The translations under genes and the position numbers were made by a program. A DNA stretch of 64,000 nucleotides from Tupaia tana. Lineage: Eukaryota > Chordata > Mammalia > Scandentia > Tupaiidae. This document shows positions 38,901 through 49,200 of the stretch, in pieces (positions within the stretch are counted from its first letter, which is position 1; every line of letters begins with the position of its first letter). The stretch is from the NCBI GenBank assembly GCA_026018925.1, contig JAKSZU010000210.1:248001-312000 (forward strand), given 5' to 3'. The notes beneath the pieces are model-generated. The model saw only the letters and a list, made by a program, of their open reading frames with translations. It ran no database searches and was not told where the DNA came from.

Positions 38901-40778
38901 AAATATCTAGTTCCCAGTATCCATGTGGAAACTTCTCAGAAAATGGCTCAACTCTCCTACCTGGGAGAAAGGAGCAGAAGGGCTTATTAACAAAACAAAA
39001 TATGGAGCTGAGAGCCGGAGAGAAATTCTACCTTTAAAAAAATCGTAAAAAGGAAAAATTACCAAAAAAATGAGGAGACAGGAGCACAGAGAGACAGAGA
39101 CCTCAGAGACACAGAGACTGGCATAGAAGGCCAGAGGCGCTCCCTACCACACTAGCTTTGCATGCTGGAGGCTGAATTATGAGTAGAAAATCTTCATTTC
39201 GCCTGTGCCCTGAAATATCTAGTTCCCAGTATCTATGTGGAAACTTCTCAGAGAATGGCTCAACTCTCTTGCCTGGGAGAAAGGAGCAGAAGGGCTTATT
39301 AACAAAACAAAAGATGGAGTTGAGAGCCAGAGAGAAATTATACATTTAAAAAAATCGTAAAAAGGAAAAATTACCAAAAAAAATGAGGAGACAGGAGCAG
39401 AGAGAGACAGATGCCTCAGAGACACAGAGACAGGGATAGAGGGCCAGAGGGACTCCCTACCACATTAGCTTTGCTTGCTGGAGGCTGAATTATGAGTAGA
39501 AAATCTTCATTTCGCCTGTGCCCTGAAATATCAAGTTCCCAGTATCCATGTGGAATCTTCTCAGAGAATGGCTCAACTCTCCTGCCTGGGAGAAAGGAGC
39601 AGAAGGGCTTATTAACAAAACAAAAGATGGAGCAGAGAGTCAGAGAGAAATTCTACCTTTAAAAATTCGTAAAAAGTAAAAGTTAACAAAAAAATGAGGA
39701 GACAGGAGCAGAGAGAGACAGAGACCTCAGAGACACACAGACAAGGATAGAAGGCCAGAGGGGCTCCTTACCACACTAGCTTTGCTTGCTGGAGGCTGAA
39801 TTATGAGTAGAAAATCTTCATTTCTCCTGTACCCTGAAATATCTAGTTCCCAGTATCCATGTGGAATCTTCTCAGAGAATGGCTCAACTCTCCTGCCTGG
39901 GAGAAAGGAGCAGAAGGGCTTATTAACAAAACGAAAGATGGAGCTGAGAGCCAGAGAGAAATTCTACCTTTAAAAAAATCGTAAAAGGAAAAATTACCAA
40001 AAAAAATGAGGAGACAGGAGCAGAGAGGGACAGAGACCTCAGAGACACAGAGACAGGGATAGAAGGCCAGAGGAGCTCCCTACCACACTAGCTTTGCTTG
40101 CTGGAGGCTGAATTATGAATAGAAAATCTTCATTTCGCCTGTGCCCTGAAATATCTAGATCCTAGTATCCATGTGGAAACTTCTCAGAGAATGGCTCAAC
40201 TCTCCTGCCTGGGAGAAAGGAGCAGAAGGGCTTATTAACAAAACAAAAGATGGAGCTGAGAGCCAGAGAGAAATTCTACCTTTAAAAAAATCGTAAAAAG
40301 GAAAAATTACCCAAAAAAATGAGGAGACAGGAGCAGAGAGAGACAGAGACCTCAGAGACACAGAGACAGGGATAGAAGGCCAGAGGGGCTCCCTACCACA
40401 CGAGCTTTGCTTGCTGGAGTCTGAATTATGAGTAGAAAATCTTCATTTCGCCTGTGCCCTGAAATATCTAGTTCCCAGTATCCATGTGGAATCTTCTCAG
40501 AGAATGGCTCAACTCTCCTGCCTGGGAGAAAGGAGCAGAAGGGCTTATTAACAAAACAAAAGATGGAGCTGAGAGCCAGAGAGAAATTCTACCTTTAAAA
40601 AAATCGTAAAAAGGAAAAATTACCAAAAAAAGAGGAGAAATAGCAGAGAGAGACAGAGACCTCAGAGACACAGAGACAGGGATAGAGGGCCAGAGGGACT
40701 CCCTACCACACTAGCTTTGCTTGCTGGAGGCTGAATTATGAGTAGAAAATCTTCATTTCGCCTGTGCCCTGAAATATC
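35271..40778 (+). repeat. 17.6-monomer segment repeated 10.94 kb downstream, copy 1
   Basis: It corresponds to 46212-51721 at offset 10942-10943. Marks include attattagtag with cgaatgtgcc, ccatatgg, cctacgagac, taccgcactag, ggaatattctc with gaatgcctc, ccaaagtcgc (ccaaagtagc in copy 2), gctttgattgctgg, ctagatccc, gaggcggaattatg, atcgtaaaaaaaaaatta, gcgctccc with tttgcatgctgg and tatctatg, attatacat, and gatcctag. The intervening 40.8-46.2 kb is other satellite sequence, so the two copies are not adjacent. Confidence 0.9.
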
Positions 40779-41402
40779 AAGTTCCCAGTATCCATGTGGA
40801 ATCTTCTCAGAGAATGGCTCAACTCTCCTGCCTGGGAGAAAGGAGCAGAAGGGCTTATTAACAAAACAAAAGATGGAGCAGAGAGTCAGAGAGAAATTCT
40901 ACCTTTAAAAAATCGTAAAAAGGAAAAATTAGCAAAAAAATGAGGAGACAGGAGCAGAGAGAGACAGAGAACTCAGAGACACACAGACAAGGATAGAAGG
41001 CCAGAGGGGCTCCCTACCACATTAGCTTTGCTTGCTGGTGGCTGAATTATGAGTAGAAAATCTTCGTTTCTCCTGTGCCCTGAAATATCTTGTTCCCATT
41101 ATCCATGTGGAATCTTCTCAGAGAATGGCTCAACTCTCCTGCCTGGGAGAAAGGAGCAGAAGGGCTTATTAACAAAACGAAAGATGGAGCTGAGAGCCAG
41201 AGAGAAATTCTACCTTTAAAAAAATCGAAAAAAGGAAAAATTACCAAAAACAAATGAGGGGAAATGAGCAGAGAGAGACAGAGACCTCAGAGACACAGAG
41301 ACAGGGATAGAGGGCCAGAGGGACTCCCTACCACACTAGCTTTGCTTGCTGGAGGCTGAATTATGAGTAGAAAATCTTCATTTCGCCTGTGCCCTGAAAT
41401 AT
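39725..41402 (+). repeat. 6-monomer (1.87 kb) duplication, copy 1
   Basis: It matches 41598-43276 at offset 1873-1874. Shared marks are acacacagacaagg with gctccttacc and tctcctgta, tgaatag/taatag with gatcctag, cacgagc, aaaagaggagaaatagcag, caagttcccag with gagcagagag, and cttgttcccattatcc with gaggggaaatgag. It overlaps the end of the 10.94 kb-offset segment. Confidence 0.85.
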
Positions 41403-41597
41403 CTAGTTGCCAGTATCCATGTGGAATCTTCTCAGAGAATGGCTCAACTCTCCTGCCTGGGAGAAAGGAGCAGAAGGGCTTATTAATAAAACAAAAGATG
41501 GAGCTGAGAGCCAGAGAGAAATTCTACCTTTAAAAAAATCGTAAAAAGGAAAAATTACCCAAAAAAATGAGGAGACAGGAGCAGAGAGAAACAGAGA
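41285..41597 (+). other. Junction monomer between the two 6-monomer copies
   Basis: The 5' end (gagggcc, gggactcc) matches 43159 onward. The 3' part carries ctagttgcc, ttaataaaac and gagagaaacagag, a class otherwise found at about 43901-44095 and 61730-61915. The unit therefore joins two classes at the site where copy 2 begins. Confidence 0.7.
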
Positions 41598-43276
41598 CCT
41601 CAGAGACACACAGACAAGGATAGAAGGCCAGAGGGGCTCCTTACCACACTAGCTTTGCTTGCTGGAGGCTGAATTATGAGTAGAAAATCTTCATTTCTCC
41701 TGTAACCTGAAATATCTAGTTCCCAGTATCCATGTGGAATCTTCTCAGAGAATGGCTCAACTCTCCTGCCTGGGAGAAAGGAGCAGAAGGGCTTATTAAC
41801 AAAACGAAAGATGGAGCTGAGAGCCAGAGAGAAATTCTACCTTTAAAAAAATCGTAAAAAGGAAAAATTACCAAAAAAAATGAGGAGACAGGAGCAGAGA
41901 GAGACAGAGACCTCAGAGACACAGAGACAGGGATAGAAGGCCAGAGGGGCTCCCTACCACACTAGCTTTGCTTGCTGGAGGCTGAATTATTAATAGAAAA
42001 TCTTCATTTCGCCTGTGCCCTGAAATATCTAGATCCTAGTATCCATGTGGAATCTTCTCAGAGAATGGCTCAACTCTCCTGCCTGGGAGAAAGGAGCAGA
42101 AGGGCTTATTAACAAAACAAAAGATGGAGCTGAGAGCCAGAGAGAAATTCTACCTTTAAAAAAATCGTAAAAAGGAAAAATTACCCAAAAAAATGAGGAG
42201 AAAGGAGCAGAGAGAGACAGAGACCTCAGAGACACAGAGACAGGGATAGAAGGCCAGAGGGGCTCCCTACCACACGAGCTTTGCTTGCTGGAGGCTGAAT
42301 TATGAGTAGAAAATCTTCATTTCGCCAGTGCCCTGAAATATCTAGTTCCCAGTATCCATGTGGAATCTTCTCAGAGAATGGCTCAACTCTCCTGCCTGGG
42401 AGAAAGGAGCAGAAGGGCTTATTAACAAAACGAAAGATGGAGCTGAGAGCCAGAGAGAAATTCTACCTTTAAAAAAATCGTAAAAAGGAAAAATTACCAA
42501 AAAAAGAGGAGAAATAGCAGAGAGAGACAGAGACCTCAGAGACACAGAGACAGGGATAGAGGGCCAGAGGGACTCCCTACCACACTAGCTTTGCTTGCTG
42601 GAGGCTGAATTATGAGTAGAAAATCTTCATTTCGCCTGTGCCCTGAAATATCAAGTTCCCAGTATCCATGTGGAATCTTCTCAGAGAATGGCTCAACTCT
42701 CCTGCCTGGGAGAAAGGAGCAGAAGGGCTTATTAACAAAACAAAAGATGGAGCAGAGAGTCAGAGAGAAATTCTACCTTTAAAAAATCGTAAAAAGGAAA
42801 AATTAACAAAAAAATGAGGAGACAGGAGCAGAGAGAGACAGAGAACTCAGAGACACACAGACAAGGATAGAAGGCCAGAGGGGCTCCCTACCACACTAGC
42901 TTTGCTTGCTGGAGGCTGAATTATGAGTAGAAAATCTTCGTTTCTCCTGTGCCCTGAAATATCTTGTTCCCATTATCCATGTGGAATCTTCTCAGAGAAT
43001 GGCTCAACTCTCCTGCCTGGGAGAAAGGAGCAGAAGGGCTTATTAACAAAACGAAAGATGGAGCTGAGAGCCAGAGAGAAATTCTACCTTTAAAAAAATC
43101 GAAAAAAGGAAAAATTACCAAAAAAAATGAGGGGAAATGAGCAGAGAGAGACAGAGACCTCAGAGACACAGAGACAGGGATAGAGGGCCAGAGGGACTCC
43201 CTACCACACTAGCTTTGCTTGCTGGAGGCTGAATTATGAGTAGAAAATCTTCATTTCGCCTGTGCCCTGAAATATC
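41598..43276 (+). repeat. 6-monomer duplication, copy 2
   Basis: It matches 39725-41402 and is itself repeated 17822 bp downstream (59420-61098). Private changes include tgtaacctg near 41701, attattaatag near 41988, tcgccagtgcc near 42323 and gagaaaggagcag near 42198. Confidence 0.85.
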
Positions 43277-43607
43277 AAGTTCCCGGTATCCATGTGGAAT
43301 CTTCTCAGAGAATGGCTCAACTCTCCTGCCTGGGAGAAAGGAGCAGAAGGGCTTATTAACAAAACAAAAGATGGAGCAGAGAGTCAGAGAGAAATTCTAC
43401 CTTTAAAAAATCGTAAAAAGGAAAAATTAACAAAAAAAATGAGGAGACAGGAGCAGAGAGATACAGAGACCTCAGAGACACAGAGACAAGGATAGAAGGC
43501 CAGAGGGGCTCCCTACCACACTAGCTTTGCTTGCTGGAGGCTGAATTATGAGTAGAAAATCTTCATTTCGCCTGTGCCCTGAAATATCTAGTTCCCAGTA
43601 TCCATGT

Positions 43608-43622
43608 GGAATCTTCTCAGAG
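43608..43622 (+). promoter_or_regulatory. Heat-shock-element-like site ggaatcttctcagag (one example per monomer)
   Basis: The string reads as gGAAt-cTTCt-cAGAg: two perfect inverted nGAAn units and a third with one mismatch. It overlaps the small palindrome ttctcagagaa (43614-43624). Many classes change only the two spacer bases (ggaaacttct, ggaatattct, ggaaccttct, ggaatgttct) and so keep GAAnnTTC. Others destroy it, for example ggaaacttttcgg near 7333 and 9838, ggtatcttct near 27048 and 32046, ggaatcttttc near 20811 and 23927, and ggaatctcc near 44234. Factor binding is only a possibility; no promoter is visible. Confidence 0.3.
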
Positions 43623-43697
43623 AATGGCTCAACTCTCCTGCCTGGGAGAAAGGAGCAGAAGGGCTTATTAACAAAACAAAAGATGGAGCTGAGAGCC
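43622..43697 (+). other. Imperfect dyad (inverted repeat) in the monomer core, example
   Basis: The left arm ggctcaactc (43626-43635) can pair with the right arm gagctgagagcc (43686-43697), with a 2-base bulge and one mismatch. In the class that has gagttgagagcc (for example near 2408, 8949 and 11484) the mismatch is removed. The loop is about 50 bases. Known: dyads of this kind are common in centromeric satellites that lack CENP-B boxes. Function here is inference. Confidence 0.4.
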
Positions 43698-43716
43698 AGA
43701 GAGAAATTCTACCTTT

Positions 43717-43751
43717 AAAAAAATCGTAAAAATGAAAAATTACCAAAAAAA
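43717..43751 (+). other. Phased A-tract cluster (one example; present in nearly every monomer)
   Basis: Four A-tracts start at 43717, 43728, 43735 and 43745 (lengths 7, 5, 5 and 7), so most spacings are near one helical turn. The same arrangement (ttaaaaaaatcgtaaaaagg, then aaaaattacc, then a run of A) is in almost every unit. Known: A-tracts in helical phase bend DNA and are frequent in centromeric satellites. Run lengths vary from about A5 to A9 and account for most monomer length variation. Confidence 0.75.
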
Positions 43752-44499
43752 TTGAGGAGACAGGAGCAGAGAGAGACAGAGACCTCAGAGACACAGAGAC
43801 AGGGATAGAAGGCCAGAGGGGCTCCCTACCACACTAGCTTTGCTTGCTGGAGGCTGAATTATGAGTAGAAAATCTTCATTTCGCCTGTGCCCTGAAATAT
43901 TTAGTTGCCAGTATCCATGTGGAATCTTCTCAGAGAATGGCTCAACTCTCCTGCCTGGGAGAAAGGAGCAGAAGGGCTTATTAATAAAACAAAAGATGGA
44001 GCTGAGAGCCAGAGAGAAATTCTACCTTTAAAAAAATCGTAAAAAGGAAAAATTACCCAAAAAAATGAGGAGACAGGAGCAGAGAGAAACAGAGACCTCA
44101 GAGACACAGAGACAGGGATAGAAGGCCAGAGGGGTTCCCTTCCACACGAGCTTTGCTTGCTGGAGGCTGAATTATGAGTAGAAAATCTTCATTTCGCCTG
44201 TGCCCAGAAATATCTAGTTCCCAGTATCCATTTGGAATCTCCTCAGAGAATGGCTCAACTCTCCTTCCTGGGAGAAAGGAACAGAAGGGCTTATTAACAA
44301 AACAAAAGATGGAGCTGAGAGCCAGAGATAAATTCTACCTTTAAAAAAAATCTTAAAAAGGAAAAATTACCAAAAAAAATGAGGAGACAGGAGCAGGGAG
44401 AGACAGAGACCTCAGAGACACAGAGACAGGGATAGAAGGCAAGAGGGGCTCCCTACCACACTAGCTTTGCTTGCTGGAGGCTGAATTATGAGTAGAAAA

Positions 44500-46211
44500 T
44501 CTTCATTTCTCCTGTGTCCTGAAATATCTAGTTCCCAGTATCCATGTGGAATCTTCTCAGAGAATGGCTCAACTCTCCTGCCTGGGAGAAAGGAGCAGAA
44601 GGGCTTATTAACAAAACAAAAGATGGAGATGAGAGCCAGAGAGAAAATTCTACCTTTAAAAAAATCGTAAAACGGAAAAATTACCAAAAAAATTGAGGAG
44701 ACAGGAGCAGAGAGAGACAGAGACCTCAGAGACACAGAGACAGGGATAGAGGGCCAGAGTGGCTCCCTACCACACTAGCTTTGCTTGCTGGAGGCTGAAT
44801 TATGAGTAGAAAATCTTCATTTCGCCTGTGCCTGAAATATTTAGTTCCCAGTATCCATGAGGAATGTTCTCAGAGAATGGCTCAACTCTCCTGCATGGGA
44901 GAAAGGAGCAGAAGGGCTTATTAACAAAACGAAAGATGGAGGTGAGAGCCAGAGAGAAATTCTACGTTTAAAAAAATCGTAAAAAGGAAAAATTACCAAA
45001 AAAAATGCGGAGAAAGAGCAGAGAGAGACAGAGACCTCAGAGACACAGAGACAGGGATAGAGGGCCAGAGGGACTCCCTACCACACTAGCTTTGCTTGAT
45101 GGAGGCTGAATTATGAGTAGAAAATCTTCATTTCGCCTGTGCCCTGAAATATCAAGTTCCCAGTATCCATGTGGAATCTTCTCAGAGAATGGCTCAACTC
45201 TCCTGCCTGGGAGAAAGGAGCAGAAGGGCTTATTAACAAAACAAAAGATGGAGCAGAGAGTCAGAGAGAAATTCTACCTTTAAAAAATCGTAAAAAGTAA
45301 AAATTAACAAAAAAATGAGGAGACAGGAGCAGAGAGAGACAGAGACCTCAGAGAAACACAGACAAGGATAGAAGGCCAGAGGGGCTCCCTACCACACTAG
45401 CTTTGCTTGCTGGAGGCTGAATTATGAGTAGAAAATCTTCATTTATCCTTTGCCCTGAAATATCTAGTTCCCAGTATCCATGTGGAATCTTCTCAGAGAA
45501 TGGCTCAACTCTCCTGCCTGGGAGAAAGGAGCAGAAGGGCTTATTAACAAAACAAAAGATGGAGCTGAGAGCCAGAGAGAAATTCTACCTTTAAAAAAAA
45601 CCGTAAAAAGGAAAAATTACCAAAAAAAATGAGGAGACAGGAGCAGAGAGAGACAGAGACCTCAGAGACACAGAGACAGGGATAGAAGGCCAGAGGGGCT
45701 CCCTACCACACTAGCTTTGCTTGCTGGAGGCTGAATTATGAGTAGAAAATCTTCATTTCGCCTGTGCCCTGAAATATCTAGTTCCCAGTATCCATGTGGA
45801 ATCTTCTCAGAGAATGGCTCAACTCTCCTGCCTGGGAGAAAGGAGCAGAAGGGCTTATTAACAAAACAAAAGATGGAGCTGAGAGCCAGAGAGAAATTCT
45901 ACCTTTAAAAAAAATCGTTAAAAAAAAAATTACCAAAAAAAATATGTGGAGACCGGAACAGAGAGAGACAGAAACCTCAGAGACACAGAGACTGGGATAG
46001 AAGGCCAGAGGGGCTCCCTACCACACTAGCTTTGCTTGCTGGAGCCTGAATTATGAGTAGAAAATCTTCATTTCGCCTGTGCCCTGAAATATCTAGTTCC
46101 CAGTATCCATGTGGAAACTTCTCAGAAAATGGCTCAACTCTCCTGCCTGGGAGAAAGGAGCAGAAGAGCTTATTAACAAAACAAAATATGGAGCTGAGAG
46201 CCAGAGAGAAA
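44500..46211 (+). repeat. Satellite monomers between the 17.8 kb- and 10.9 kb-offset blocks
   Basis: About 5.5 monomers. Unusual marks are tcctgtgtcctg near 44513, gagaaaattcta near 44641 (one added A, giving the longest reverse frame of about 107 codons), tgcctgaaat with one lost C near 44829, ggaatgttctc near 44864, tttatcctttgcc near 45441, and atcgttaaaaaaaaaa with atatgtggagacc near 45918-45955. Two of its monomers recur near 62448-62795. Confidence 0.8.
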
Positions 46212-49200
46212 TTCTACCTTTAAAAAAATCGTAAAAAGGAAAAATTACCCAAAAAAATGAGGAGACAGGAGCAGAGAGAGACAGAGACCTCAGAGACACA
46301 GAGACAGGGATAGAAGGCCAGAGGGTCTCCCTACCACACGAGCTTTGCTTGCTGGAGTCTGAATTATGAGTAGAAAATCTTCATTTCGCCTGTGCCCTGA
46401 AATATCTAGTTCCCAGTATCCATGTGGAATCTTCTCAGAGAATGGCTCAACTCTCCTGCATGGGAGAAAGGAGCAGAAGGGCTTATTGACAAAACAAAAG
46501 ATGGAGCTGACAGCCAGAGAGAAAATCTACCTTTAAAAAAAATCGTAATAAGGAAAAATTACCGAAAAAAATGAGGAGACAGGAGCAGAGAGAGACAGAG
46601 ACCTCAGAGACACAGAGACAGGGATAGAAGGCCAGAGGGGCTCCCTACCACACTAGCTTTGCTTGCTGGAGGCTGAATTATTAGTAGAAAATCTTCATTT
46701 CGAATGTGCCCTGAAATATCTAGTTCCCAGTATCCATATGGAATCTTCTCAGAGAATGGCTCAACTCTCCTGCCTGGGAGAAAGGAGCAGAATGGCTTAT
46801 TAACAAAACAAAAGATGGAGGTGAGAGCAAGAGAGAAATTCTACCTTTAAAAAAATCGTAAAAAGGAAAAATTACCAAAAAAAATGAGGAGACAGGAGCA
46901 GAGAGAGACAGAGACCTACGAGACACAGAGACAGGGATAGAAGGCCAGAGGGGCTCCCTACCGCACTAGCTTTGCTTGCTGGAGGCTGAATTATGAGTAG
47001 AAAATCTTCATTTCGCCTGTGCCCTGAAATATCTAGTTCCCAGTATCCATGTGGAATATTCTCAGAGAATGCCTCAAGTCTCCTGCATGGGAGAAAGGAG
47101 CAGAAGGGCTTATTAACAAAACAAAAGATGGAGCTGAGAGCCAGAGAGAAATTCTACTTTTAAAAAAAATCTTAAAAAGGAAAAATTAACAAATAAAATG
47201 AGGAGACATGAGCAGAGAGAGACAGAGAACTCAGAGACACAGAGACAGGGATAGAAGGCCAGAGGGGCTCCCTACCACACTAGCTTTGCTTGCTGGAGTC
47301 TGAATTATGAGTAGAAAATCTTCATTTCGCCTGTGCCCTGAAATATCTAGTTCCCAGTATCCACGTGGAATCTTCTCAGAGAATGGCTCAACTCTCCTGC
47401 CTGGGAGAAAGGAGCAGAAGGGCTTATTAACAAAACAAAAGATGGAGATGAGAGCCAGAGAGAAATTCTACCTTTAAAAAAATCGTAAAACGGAAAAATT
47501 ACCAAAAAAATTGAGGAGACAGGAGCAGAGAGAGACAGAGAACTCAGAGACACAGAGACAGGGATAGAGGGCCAGAGTGGCTCCCTACCACACTAGCTTT
47601 GCTTGCTGGAGGCTGAATTATGAGTAGAAAATCTTCATTTCGCCTGTGCCCTGAAATATTTAGTTCCCAGTATCCATGAGGAATCTTCTCAGAGAATGGC
47701 TCAACTCTCCTGCCTGGGAGAAAGGAGCAGAAGGGCTTATTAACAAAACGAAAGATGGAGCTGAGAGCCAGAGAGAAATTCTACCTTTAAAAAAATCGTA
47801 AAAAGGAAAAATTACCAAAAAAAATGCGGAGAAATAGCAGAGAGAGACAGAGACCTCAGAGACACAGAGAAAGTGATAGAAGGCCAGAGGGGCTCCCTAC
47901 CACACTAGCTTTGCTTGTTTGAGGCTGAATTATGAGTAGAAAATCTTCATTTCTCCTGTGCCCTGAAATATCTAGTTCCCAGTATCCATGTGGAATCTTC
48001 TCAGGGAATGGCTCAACTCTCCTGCCTGGGAGAAAGGAGCAGAAGGGCTTATTAACAAAACAAAAGATGGAGCAGAGAGTCAGAGAGAAATTCTACCTTT
48101 AAAAAATCGTAAAAAGTAAAAATTAACAAAAAAATGAGGAGACAGGAGCAGAGAGAGACAGAGACCTCAGAGACACACAGACAAGGATAGAAGGCCAGAG
48201 GGGCTCCCTACCAAAGTAGCTTTGCTTGCTGGAGGCTGAATTATGAGTAGAAAATCTTCATTTCTCCTGTGCCCTGAAATATCTAGTTCCCAGTATCCAT
48301 GTGGAATCTTCTGAGAGAATGGCTCAACTCTCCTGCCTGGGAAAAAGGAGCAGAAGGGCTTATTAACAAAACAAAAGATGGAGCTGAGAGCCAGAGAGAA
48401 ATTCTACCTTTAAAAAAACCGTAAAAAGGAAAAATTACCAAAAAAAATGAGGAGACAGGAGCAGAGAGAGACAGAGACCTCAGAGACACAGAGACAGGGA
48501 TAGAAGGCCAGAGGGGCTCCCTACCACACTAGCTTTGATTGCTGGAGGCTGAATTATGAATAGAAAATCTTCATTTCGCCTGTGCCCTGAAATATCTAGT
48601 TCCCAGTATCCATGTGGAACCTTCTCAGAGAATGGCTCAACACTCCTGCCTGGGAGAAAGGAGCAGAAGGGCTTATTAACAAAACAAAAGATGGAGCTGA
48701 GAGCCAGAGAGAAATTCTACCTTTAAAAAAATCGTAAAAAGGAAAAATTACCCAAAAAAATGAGGAGACAGGAGCAGAGAGAGACAGAGACCTCAGAGAC
48801 ACAGAGACAGGTATAGAAGGCCAGTGGAACTCCCTACCACACGAGCTTTGCTTGCTGGAGTCTGAATTATGAGTAGAAAATCTTCATTTCGCCTGTGCCG
48901 TGAAATATCTAGTTCCCAGTATCCATGTGGAATCTTCTCAGAGAATGGCTCAACTCTCCTGCATGGGAGAAAGGAGCAGAAGGGCTTATTAACAAAACAA
49001 AAGATGGAGCTGAGAGCCAGAGAGAAATTCTACCTTTAAAAAAAATCGCAAAAAGGAAAAATTACCGAAAAAAATGAGGAGACAGGAGCAGAGAGAGACA
49101 GAGACCTCAGAGACACAGAGACAGGGATAGAAGGCCAGAGGGGCTCCCTACCACACTAGCTTTGCTTGCTGGAGGCTGAATTATGAGTAGAAAATCTTCA

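Larger units (their letters stand above)
43470..43782 (+). repeat. Reference monomer (313 bp), close to consensus
   Basis: This unit is close to the common form and serves as a map for the others. Bases 1-25 are CA/GA-rich (cctcagagacacagagacaa). Bases about 30-245 are mixed sequence with landmarks ctccctaccacactagcttt, ttgctggaggctgaattatg, tcatttcgcctgtgccctga, ctagttcccagtatccatgt and cttattaacaaaacaaaaga. Bases about 248-282 are the A-tract cluster. Bases about 284-313 are GA-rich (gaggagacaggagcagagag) and run into the next unit. The usual CpGs are in ttcgcc and atcgta. Variants in this unit are acaagg for acaggg, aaaaatgaaaaa for aaaaaggaaaaa, and attgagg for aatgagg. Nothing in it looks like a gene. 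Confidence 0.95.
41598..44500 (+). repeat. 57-monomer-offset (17.82 kb) segment, copy 1
   Basis: It corresponds to 59420-62320. Marks at constant offset 17822 include gatcctag, aatagcagagag, gagggg with aaatgag, cccggtat with gagatacagag, aaaaatgaaaaa, ttgccag with ttaataaaac, gagagaaacagag, ggttcccttccacacgagc, tgcccagaaatatc, gccagagataaattc and gaaggcaagagg. Confidence 0.87.

Noticed and set aside
43567-43583. CENP-B box at ttcgcctgtgccctg
   Set aside because: Only the TTCG part fits. The central A and the CGGG block of the nTTCGnnnnAnnCGGGn core are absent. The cccggtat class does not fit on the reverse strand either.
43650-43700. Origin from a retroviral LTR (reverse strand has a gttaataagccc string loosely like a polyadenylation region)
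   Set aside because: There is no true AATAAA, no primer-binding site, no terminal TG/CA pair and no coding remnant. The resemblance is too weak to report as a feature.
43500-43710. Ancient internal duplication in the monomer (ccagaggggctccctacc against ccagagagaaattctacc; gagaaaggagcag against gagacaggagcag)
   Set aside because: The matches are short and lie in purine-rich, low-complexity sequence, and the two pairs do not share a spacing. Chance similarity is more likely.
44412-44735. Longest open frame (minus strand, about 107 codons)
   Set aside because: It is the usual satellite reverse frame joined to the adjoining one by a one-base A insertion (gagaaaattcta near 44641). There is no gene-like context, and the neighbouring copies are closed.
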